Shown in pieces: positions 1 to 4,603 of a stretch of 5,766 nucleotides of DNA; within the stretch, counting starts at the first letter, position 1, and the number at the start of each line of letters is the position of its first letter. Under the pieces are notes generated by a model. The model was not told the origin of the DNA. It did not search any database and saw only the letters and a list, made by a program, of their open reading frames with translations. Both the position numbers and the translations under genes were made by a program. The DNA lies in assembly GCA_945868935.1 (NCBI GenBank), contig CAMBNE010000083.1:1-5766 (forward strand), written 5' to 3'. This stretch comes from an uncultured Clostridia bacterium (GTDB lineage Bacteria > Bacillota > Clostridia > Oscillospirales > Acutalibacteraceae).

Positions 1-219
1 GCAAAGCTCCTCAATACAGGTGTTAACAATTTCGGCAAACATAATAAGGGCAATAAGAATAATCAGCAGAGCCGTCTGTGCCGCCGAAAAATTGTAAAAA
101 AGCGAAAACATCAGGACATAAAAGCCTGCAACAATATGAAACCTCATATGACTTTCACTTTTAACCGTGTACCATATGCCCCGAAAGGCACATTTAAAGC
201 TTAAAATCTGCTTTTTCAT
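1..219 (-). CDS. dgkA: Diacylglycerol/undecaprenol kinase, DgkA family (partial, C-terminus cut by window edge)
   Basis: The first 73 codons are present, and the gene continues past base 1. The translation begins MKKQILSFKCAFRGIWYTVK and contains the DgkA family pattern: an amphipathic start with A-F-R-G (residues 11-14), S-E-S-H followed by R-F-H (21-28), a first membrane segment (about 29-44), a second (about 48-65), and the signature A-E-I-V-N-T-C-I-E at 62-70. In this family the two glutamates of that signature (here E63 and E70) and the asparagine (N66) lie at the active site. The enzyme is a small integral membrane kinase; Gram-positive members mainly phosphorylate undecaprenol for cell-wall lipid carrier recycling, which is inferred here, not seen. 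The ATG at 219-217 follows the ybeY TGA (223-221) after a single base, so translation is probably coupled. The family usually has about 115-140 residues, so roughly half is visible. Confidence 0.88.
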   Translation of the reverse strand, partial: MKKQILSFKCAFRGIWYTVKSESHMRFHIVAGFYVLMFSLFYNFSAAQTALLIILIALIMFAEIVNTCIEELC

Positions 220-220
220 A

Positions 221-733
221 TCAAATCAAGGCGTCATCAACTATGTAACTTGATGATGCGGGAAGTCCGAGCTGTTCCATAATAAGCTCTTCCTTTTCTC
301 TCATTCTTACTTTTTCAAGGTTCTCCATATGGTCGTAGCCGAGAAGATGCAATACGCTGTGAGCTGTGAGATAGCCTACCTCTCTCTGGAGTGAATGACC
401 GAAAAGCTCAGCCTGATCTCTTGCCTTTTCCATTGAAATTACAACGTCGCCTAAAATCTTGGCGCCTGTTTCCATATCGGTATCATAAACGCCGTTTTCA
501 CCCATCGGGAATGAAAGCACGTCTGTTTCAATATCCTTGTTGCGGTACTGCTTGTTAAGCTCCTTTATGCCTTTATTATCGGTAAAGGTAACGCTGATTT
601 CGGCAGGTCCCTCAAACTTTTCCATCTGAAGCACTGCGTTACAGCAACGGCGCACAAGCATTCTGATTCCCGTAGGAATTTTCACTGTCTTTTGTTTGTT
701 CGTTATCACTACTCTGATTTTGTTGTCTGCCAT
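221..733 (-). CDS. ybeY: Endoribonuclease YbeY (rRNA maturation factor, UPF0054 family)
   Basis: This 170-residue protein has the full YbeY zinc signature HSVLHLLGYDH, whose three metal-binding histidines are H125, H129 and H135. Upstream lies the conserved block Y-R-N-K-D-I-E-T-D-V-L-S-F-P (residues 63-76), including the arginine R64 expected in this family. Length is normal for the family (about 150-170). YbeY is a single-strand-specific metallo-endoribonuclease that acts in 16S rRNA 3' end processing and ribosome quality control in the cytoplasm. The ATG at 733-731 is supported by an AAAGGA Shine-Dalgarno sequence at 749-744, with 10 bases between. The gene lies 60 bases downstream of phoH and one base upstream of dgkA, the usual Firmicutes order, and is probably transcribed from the phoH promoter. 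No oddities were seen in the coding sequence. Confidence 0.95.
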   Translation of the reverse strand: MADNKIRVVITNKQKTVKIPTGIRMLVRRCCNAVLQMEKFEGPAEISVTFTDNKGIKELNKQYRNKDIETDVLSFPMGENGVYDTDMETGAKILGDVVISMEKARDQAELFGHSLQREVGYLTAHSVLHLLGYDHMENLEKVRMREKEELIMEQLGLPASSSYIVDDALI

Positions 734-768
734 TTAAAATCATTCCTTTCAACAGATTTATTAATTCA

Positions 769-800
769 AACATAACCCGATACCCAAATTGTGTTATGTT
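769..800 (-). repeat. Inverted repeat overlapping the phoH stop codon
   Basis: Bases 769-776 (AACATAAC) are perfectly complementary to 793-800 (GTTATGTT), with 16 bases between. The right arm covers the phoH TAA (796-794). In the transcript this would make an AT-rich intercistronic hairpin between phoH and ybeY. There is no T-run after it, so it is not a typical intrinsic terminator. It could influence mRNA decay or processing, or be chance in AT-rich DNA. Confidence 0.35.
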
Positions 801-1723
801 CTTGTGTTTTCGTATTTTGCGTAAGCCTTGATAATATCCTGAACAAGCCTGTGACGCACTACGTCACGCTCGTCAAAGGTACAGCTTCCTATTCCCTCAA
901 TATTTTTCAGGATTTTAATGCAGTCCTTGAGTCCGCTTTTGGCTCCTCTCGGCAAGTCAATCTGCGTAATGTCGCCTGTAATTACCATTTTGGAGTTAAA
1001 GCCCAGACGTGTAAGAAACATCTTCATCTGCTCACTCGTGGTATTCTGCGCTTCGTCAAGAATAATAAAGCTGTCGTCAAGCGTTCTGCCTCGCATATAA
1101 GCAAGCGGAGCAACCTCAATATTGCCACGCTCAACGTATTTCTGATACGTTTCTGCACCGAGCATATCAAAAAGCGCATCGTACAGAGGACGAAGGTAAG
1201 GGTCAACCTTGCTTTGCAAATCACCGGGAAGAAATCCGAGCTTTTCGCCTGCTTCAACGGCAGGACGGGTCAGAATAATTCGGTTAATCTGCTTACTTCG
1301 AAAAGCCGTAACAGCCATTGCAACCGCAAGGTAGGTCTTGCCCGTTCCGGCAGGTCCTACGCCGATTGTAATTGTGTTATCGGCAATCATATTGCAGTAG
1401 CGTTTCTGACCGATAGTTTTAGGCTTAATGGGCTTGCCCTTTGAGGTTATGCAGATACAGTCGCCTGCAAGCTGTTCAATTTTTTCCTCGCTGTCCTCGT
1501 TAACAAGTGAAATACAGTAACGAATGTTCTGCTCCGAAAGCGACTCACCTCGGTTTATAAGCCGCAATAAGCTTTCAATCACTCGACTCGCTTTTGAAAC
1601 GCTTTCAGCCTCGCCGTCAATTTTAAGCTCGCTGTCACGGCAGGTTATGCGAACGCCGAACTCCTTTTCGATAATTTTTATATTCTCGTCAAAACTGCCA
1701 AAAAGGGCAACTGCGCTTTCCAT
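794..1723 (-). CDS. phoH: PhoH-like ATPase (PhoH family P-loop NTPase)
   Basis: This 309-residue protein has an N-terminal RNA-binding-like region (about 1-95) and a PhoH ATPase domain (about 100-305). The domain shows Walker A GPAGTGKT (123-130), the conserved LTRPAVEAGEKLGFLPGD (151-168), Walker B FIILDEAQ (219-226), the ITGD sensor-like motif (248-251), and R-L-V-Q-D-I-I near the C-terminus (292-298). PhoH proteins are cytoplasmic ATPases, probably acting on RNA together with YbeY, whose gene lies directly downstream; the exact role is not settled. The start given is the first ATG, but it has no good ribosome binding site. A strong AGGAG lies at 1764-1760, and the frame is open from there, encoding TEQILNIDR before the ATG, which resembles normal PhoH N-termini. 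The true protein may therefore be about 10 residues longer, with a non-standard start. The usual yqfC-yqfD genes are not upstream. Confidence 0.93.
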   Translation of the reverse strand: MESAVALFGSFDENIKIIEKEFGVRITCRDSELKIDGEAESVSKASRVIESLLRLINRGESLSEQNIRYCISLVNEDSEEKIEQLAGDCICITSKGKPIKPKTIGQKRYCNMIADNTITIGVGPAGTGKTYLAVAMAVTAFRSKQINRIILTRPAVEAGEKLGFLPGDLQSKVDPYLRPLYDALFDMLGAETYQKYVERGNIEVAPLAYMRGRTLDDSFIILDEAQNTTSEQMKMFLTRLGFNSKMVITGDITQIDLPRGAKSGLKDCIKILKNIEGIGSCTFDERDVVRHRLVQDIIKAYAKYENTRT

Positions 1724-1759
1724 TCTATCAATATTCAGAATTTGTTCCGTAAGGCAAAA

Positions 1760-1764
1760 CTCCT
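1760..1764 (-). promoter_or_regulatory. Shine-Dalgarno AGGAG for phoH, placed too far from the first ATG
   Basis: The minus strand reads AGGAG at 1764-1760, the only strong ribosome binding site before phoH. The first in-frame ATG (1723) lies 36 bases beyond it. The in-frame codon at a good distance (6 bases) is CTT at 1753-1751; no in-frame ATG, GTG or TTG lies between. The upstream in-frame stop is TAG at 1771-1769. This site decides the start question for phoH. Confidence 0.6.
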
Positions 1765-1787
1765 GTTTCTACTAATTTAACAAAACA

Positions 1788-1796
1788 ATTATACCA
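1788..1796 (-). promoter_or_regulatory. Extended -10 promoter of the phoH-ybeY-dgkA operon
   Basis: On the minus strand the sequence reads TGGTATAAT (1796-1788), a consensus extended -10 element for the housekeeping sigma factor. No good -35 box is found at 16-18 bases, which is common when the TG extension is present. Start of transcription is expected near 1781, giving a short leader before the AGGAG at 1764-1760. Confidence 0.65.
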
Positions 1797-2044
1797 CAAA
1801 TTCAAAAGAAAAACTCACAAAAAATAGTTTTTTTCACTAAAATTTTAAATTTTGTAAAATGTGACGAAAACGCAAGTCATAAAAATGTCTTGTTTGTAAT
1901 ATTTATTGTTATAACTTAATAATAAAGTAAAAATTACACTACATAAAAGGCGTGTAAACAGCTTTGTTTTTGTTCAAATTTTTTCGGCGCTGTGCACGTA
2001 CATATATAATATGAAAAATAAAAATTAAATTTTTCAGAATATTC
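1797..2044. other. AT-rich divergent intergenic region without a gene
   Basis: This is the central part of the gap of about 360 bases between the phoH and ylxM leaders. I see no open frame with a ribosome binding site, no tRNA and no clear terminator. It is very rich in A and T, with runs of A and T near 1801-1860 that could act as UP elements or simply bend DNA. It holds a short inverted repeat pair at 1934-1957 and an isolated TATAAT at 2005-2010 without a matching -35. Confidence 0.6.
1934..1957. repeat. Weak inverted repeat TTACAC-N12-GTGTAA
   Basis: TTACAC at 1934-1939 is complementary to GTGTAA at 1952-1957, with 12 bases between. The half-site GTGTAAA (1952-1958) is the same as the left arm of the inverted repeat at 2081-2103. 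The match could mark a second binding site for one regulator, but six-base arms in AT-rich DNA arise easily by chance. Confidence 0.3.
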
Positions 2045-2073
2045 TTGACAAAGCAAGCTGTATGTATTATAAT
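2045..2073 (+). promoter_or_regulatory. Perfect-consensus housekeeping promoter of the ylxM-ffh-rpsP-khpA operon
   Basis: TTGACA lies at 2045-2050 and TATAAT at 2068-2073, separated by exactly 17 bases. Both hexamers and the spacing match the SigA/sigma-70 consensus without a mismatch. Transcription should start near 2080. A promoter this good fits high, steady expression of signal recognition particle and ribosomal protein genes. Confidence 0.88.
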
Positions 2074-2080
2074 CTCGTTG

Positions 2081-2103
2081 GTGTAAAGAAATTTACTTTA
2101 CAC
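2081..2103 (+). repeat. Inverted repeat at the predicted transcription start (possible operator or 5' hairpin)
   Basis: GTGTAAAG (2081-2088) and CTTTACAC (2096-2103) form a perfect 8-base inverted repeat around a 7-base centre. Two of the three central base pairs are also symmetric, so 10 of 11 positions match about the axis at 2092. It begins at about +1 of the promoter at 2045-2073. It could be an operator for a dimeric repressor or a hairpin at the 5' end of the mRNA; the sequence alone does not decide. Confidence 0.55.
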
Positions 2104-2138
2104 ATAACTTTGCTTTTATACGGCAGGGAGCTGAAAAA

Positions 2139-2489
2139 ATGGAAAAGAACATTGAGGTTTCACTGCTGTTTGACTTTTACGGCGAGCTTTTAAAGCCGTC
2201 GGGCAGACAGGCAATTGACCTTTACTACAACGACGATTTGTCGCTTGCCGAAATTGCCGACCAGACAAAAATCACAAGGCAGGGTGTTCGTGACAGCATA
2301 AAGCGCTGCGAGCAACAGCTTTTTGATTTTGAGAAAAAGCTCGGCCTTTACAAAAGATTCTGCGAGCTTGAAAAGGGGCTTGAAGAAATTTCAGCCACTG
2401 CGCAGGAAATCTTTGACAATTCACACGACAACAACATCAAAGCGCTTGCCGACAAAATTAAAAGCACGGCAGACGCACTTAAAGAATAA
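2139..2489 (+). CDS. ylxM: YlxM/p13-like HTH protein (putative SRP-associated DNA/RNA-binding protein)
   Basis: This 116-residue protein matches the small UPF0122/YlxM family in size, context and opening sequence (L-F-D-F-Y-G-E-L-L, residues 10-18). Residues about 34-57 (LSLAEIADQTKITRQGVRDS and on) form a helix-turn-helix like sigma factor region 4. The C-terminal half (about 58-116) is charged and helical, possibly coiled-coil. In Firmicutes ylxM lies directly before ffh and has been proposed to modulate the signal recognition particle; no enzymatic activity is known. The ATG at 2139 has AGGGAG at 2125-2130, eight bases upstream. The gene is first in its operon, 11 bases before ffh, and is read from the promoter at 2045-2073. 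Family assignment is firm; molecular role is not. Confidence 0.93.
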   Translation: MEKNIEVSLLFDFYGELLKPSGRQAIDLYYNDDLSLAEIADQTKITRQGVRDSIKRCEQQLFDFEKKLGLYKRFCELEKGLEEISATAQEIFDNSHDNNIKALADKIKSTADALKE

Positions 2490-2500
2490 GAGGAAATTTT

Positions 2501-3871
2501 ATGGCATTTGAAGGACTTGCAGACAAGTTAAGCAACGCATTCAAAAAACTGAAAAACAAGGGCAAGCTTTCCGAAAGTGACGTTAAGGAGGCTATGCGAG
2601 AGGTAAGACTCGCACTGCTTGAAGCCGACGTAAACTACAAGGTTGCCAAGGATTTCACAAACAAGGTTACCGAACGTGCGGTAGGTCAGGACGTTATGGA
2701 AAGTCTTACTCCCGCTCAGATGGTAATTAAAATAGTTGACGAAGAGCTTACAAGCCTTATGGGCGGCGAGGGTGCAAGAATTGAATTTGCATCAAAGCCC
2801 CCGACAGTCATTATGCTCTGCGGCTTGCAGGGTTCTGGTAAAACAACACATGCGGCTAAGCTTGCAAAAATGCTTAAGGCGCAGAACCGCAGACCGCTGC
2901 TTGTTGCCTGCGATATCTACCGTCCCGCAGCTATTGAGCAGTTAAAGGTTGTCGGCGGCAAGGCAGGCGTTCCCGTATTTGAAATGGGAACGGAAAATCC
3001 CGTGAAGATTGCAAAAGCCGCAATCAGACAGGCAAAGGACTACGGCAACGACGTTATAATCCTCGATACCGCAGGACGACTTCACATTGACGAGGCTCTT
3101 ATGAACGAGCTTAAGGAGGTCAAGGCTGAGGTTAACCCCGACGAAATTCTGCTTGTAATCGACTCAATGACAGGTCAGGACGCTGTAAACGTTGCAAAGA
3201 GCTTTAACGAGCTGCTCGAAATTTCGGGCGTAATTCTCACAAAGCTTGACGGTGACACAAGAGGCGGTGCGGCACTTTCGGTAAAGGCTGTTACAGGCAA
3301 GCCGATTAAATTTGCAGGTACGGGCGAAAAGCTTGAGGATATCGAGGTTTTCCACCCCGACCGTATGGCAAGCCGTATTCTCGGAATGGGCGACGTGCTC
3401 ACTCTTATTGAGGACGCACAGAGCAAGATTGACCAGAAAAAAGCCGAGCAGATGGCTCAGAAGATGATGTCCAACAAGTTCGACTTCAACGACTTAAACG
3501 AACAGTTTGAGCAGGTCAAGAAAATGGGACCGATTAAGGGTATTCTTGCAAAAATTCCCGGACTCGGCAAACAGCTTGAGGACGTTGATATTGACGACAG
3601 ACAGATTGACTGGGTGCAGGCTATTATTCTCTCGATGACCGAGGAAGAAAGAACTAATCCGTCAGTTTTAAATCCGTCAAGAAAACGCAGAATTGCGGCA
3701 GGCTCGGGCAGGTCGGTTGAAGAAGTCAACCGCCTTATCAAACAGCTTGAGCAGATGCAGAAAATGATGAAACAGCTAAAGTCAAAGGGCAAAAACGGCA
3801 AGAAGAAAAAGAGAAATCTTCTTCCCGGACTCGGCGGAATGCCGATGGGCGGAATGCCGCCGATGCAGTAA
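2501..3871 (+). CDS. ffh: Signal recognition particle protein Ffh (SRP54 GTPase)
   Basis: This is a full-length, 456-residue Ffh. It has the N-terminal helical domain (about 1-90), the G domain (about 95-295) and the methionine-rich M domain (about 325-456). GTPase motifs are G1 GLQGSGKTT (108-116), G3 DTAGR (189-193), G4 TKLD followed by GDTRGG (247-256), and GTGEK (273-277). The M domain carries the 4.5S/scRNA-binding motif SRKRRIAAGSG (393-403), then a Met/Lys-rich tail ending GGMPMGGMPPMQ. With SRP RNA it binds signal peptides emerging from ribosomes and delivers them to the receptor FtsY at the membrane. The ATG at 2501 has GAGGA (2490-2494) at good spacing, 11 bases after the ylxM stop. 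No SRP RNA gene is visible in the window. Confidence 0.98.
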   Translation: MAFEGLADKLSNAFKKLKNKGKLSESDVKEAMREVRLALLEADVNYKVAKDFTNKVTERAVGQDVMESLTPAQMVIKIVDEELTSLMGGEGARIEFASKPPTVIMLCGLQGSGKTTHAAKLAKMLKAQNRRPLLVACDIYRPAAIEQLKVVGGKAGVPVFEMGTENPVKIAKAAIRQAKDYGNDVIILDTAGRLHIDEALMNELKEVKAEVNPDEILLVIDSMTGQDAVNVAKSFNELLEISGVILTKLDGDTRGGAALSVKAVTGKPIKFAGTGEKLEDIEVFHPDRMASRILGMGDVLTLIEDAQSKIDQKKAEQMAQKMMSNKFDFNDLNEQFEQVKKMGPIKGILAKIPGLGKQLEDVDIDDRQIDWVQAIILSMTEEERTNPSVLNPSRKRRIAAGSGRSVEEVNRLIKQLEQMQKMMKQLKSKGKNGKKKKRNLLPGLGGMPMGGMPPMQ

Positions 3872-3888
3872 CAGCCGGCAAAAAAGTC

Positions 3889-3911
3889 ATTCATCCAAGA
3901 ATTTGGTGAAT
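3889..3911 (+). repeat. Hairpin in the ffh-rpsP spacer
   Basis: ATTCA and CCAA (3889-3898, with one bulged T at 3894) pair with TTGG and TGAAT (3903-3911) around a GAAT loop. It is followed by AT-rich sequence and not by a T-run, so it is a poor terminator. It could be a processing or stability element, or a leader structure for ribosomal protein S16; no match to a known S16 leader is claimed. Confidence 0.4.
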
Positions 3912-3945
3912 ATATATTTAAATTAATTTTATAGAGGTGAAAATC

Positions 3946-4191
3946 ATGGCAGTAAAAATCAGACTCAGAAGAATGGGCTCAAAGAAGGCTCCTTTCTACA
4001 GAGTAGTAGTTGCAGACTCCAGATACCCCAGAAACGGACGTTTCATTGAGGAAATCGGCACATACGACATTCTCAAGAACCCCAGCGAGTTCAAGGTTGA
4101 CCAGGAGGCTGTTAAGAAGTGGATTGCTAACGGCGCACAGCCCACAGACACAGTAAAGGCACTTCTTAAGAAGAACGGCGTAATTGAATAA
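3946..4191 (+). CDS. rpsP: 30S ribosomal protein bS16
   Basis: This 81-residue protein begins [20 protein letters not shown] and continues with [20 protein letters not shown] (residues 21-40), the unmistakable bS16 signature. Length is typical (about 80-90). S16 binds 16S rRNA in the 30S body and helps early small-subunit assembly. The frame also opens at a GTG at 3937, but that GTG is part of the GAGGTG ribosome binding site (3934-3939). The ATG at 3946, six bases further on, gives the standard N-terminus, so I chose it. The gene follows ffh after 74 bases with no terminator between them and precedes khpA by 26 bases. This is the common Firmicutes arrangement. Confidence 0.97.
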   Translation: MAVKIRLRRMGSKKAPFYRVVVADSRYPRNGRFIEEIGTYDILKNPSEFKVDQEAVKKWIANGAQPTDTVKALLKKNGVIE

Positions 4192-4217
4192 TTGCGAAGC
4201 AGGAAAGGACTTATCTT

Positions 4218-4451
4218 ATGCAGGAATTACTTGCTATAATCGCAAAAGGTCTTGTTGACGATCCCGATTCGGTTAGCGTTGTTGCTGACGCACCGAGCGA
4301 GGACGGCACAACCGTTTATCACATTCACGTTGCAGAGAGCGATATGGGCAGAATCATCGGCAAGCAGGGCAGAATTGCCAAGGCTATCCGTACAATAGCC
4401 CGCAGTGCGGCAATCCGCAGCGATGAAAAGATTATGGTTGAAATTGACTGA
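4218..4451 (+). CDS. khpA: KH-domain RNA-binding protein KhpA (YlqC family)
   Basis: This 77-residue protein is a single KH domain. It has an N-terminal helix (MQELLAIIAKGLVDDPDSV), two strands, and the RNA-binding loop GKQG (48-51) within GRIIGKQGRIAKAIRTIAR. Size and motif match KhpA, which in Firmicutes forms a complex with KhpB (Jag/EloR) and binds RNA. The complex has been linked to cell division and elongation, and khpB is not in this window. The ATG at 4218 is preceded by AGGAAAGGA (4201-4209). It follows rpsP in the usual order, but the operon stops here: an intrinsic terminator begins seven bases after the TGA. Confidence 0.95.
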   Translation: MQELLAIIAKGLVDDPDSVSVVADAPSEDGTTVYHIHVAESDMGRIIGKQGRIAKAIRTIARSAAIRSDEKIMVEID

Positions 4452-4457
4452 TAACAG

Positions 4458-4482
4458 CCACCCGTAAATCGGGTGGTTTTTT
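4458..4482 (+). terminator. Intrinsic terminator after khpA
   Basis: CCACCCG (4458-4464) pairs perfectly with CGGGTGG (4470-4476) around a TAAAT loop, followed at once by six T residues (4477-4482). This is a textbook Rho-independent terminator that closes the ylxM-ffh-rpsP-khpA operon. Confidence 0.95.
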
Positions 4483-4538
4483 CTATGTTTTATTTACAAA
4501 TAATTTACATAATATATTAATTTATTGTTGATTTTATA

Positions 4539-4567
4539 TTGATTTTTGCTAAAAAGTTTGTTATCAT
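4539..4567 (+). promoter_or_regulatory. Candidate promoter of the dockerin protein gene
   Basis: TTGATT (4539-4544) and TATCAT (4562-4567) lie 17 bases apart and match the housekeeping consensus at 4 and 5 of 6 positions. The transcript would begin near 4574 with a leader of about 30 bases. The region is very AT-rich, so other pairs (for example TTGCTA at 4546-4551) are possible. A promoter is needed here because a terminator precedes the gene. Confidence 0.45.
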
Positions 4568-4603
4568 ATATGTAATCAAATATTTGGAAAGCGAGGAATT
4601 CCA

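Noticed and set aside
791..1444. A 217-codon open frame on the plus strand antisense to phoH
   Set aside because: It lies opposite a clear PhoH ATPase with all motifs, has no ribosome binding site, and its translation matches no family I know. It is a shadow of the phoH codon pattern.
1836..1858. AT palindrome AAAATTT-T-AAATTTT and nearby TTGTAAAA as further operator copies
   Set aside because: It consists only of A and T within a strongly AT-rich stretch, so symmetry carries little information; the half-site match is partial.
2005..2010. A TATAAT hexamer that might be a further promoter, followed by an ATG at 2011
   Set aside because: There is no -35 box at 16-18 bases and no TG extension, and the ATG opens only five codons before a stop. 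The region is AT-rich enough for chance matches.
2323..2511. A short plus-strand frame overlapping ylxM and the ffh start
   Set aside because: It overlaps two well-supported genes in another frame and yields a Lys/Arg-rich translation with no family features.
3457..3894. A 145-codon open frame on the minus strand opposite the 3' part of ffh
   Set aside because: The Cys/Ser/Phe/Ile-rich translation is the mirror of the Met/Lys/Gly-rich Ffh M domain, and there is no ribosome binding site or promoter.
3937..3945. GTG start for rpsP, nine bases before the ATG
   Set aside because: The GTG is part of the GAGGTG ribosome binding site; the ATG at 3946 gives the standard [10 protein letters not shown]-terminus.
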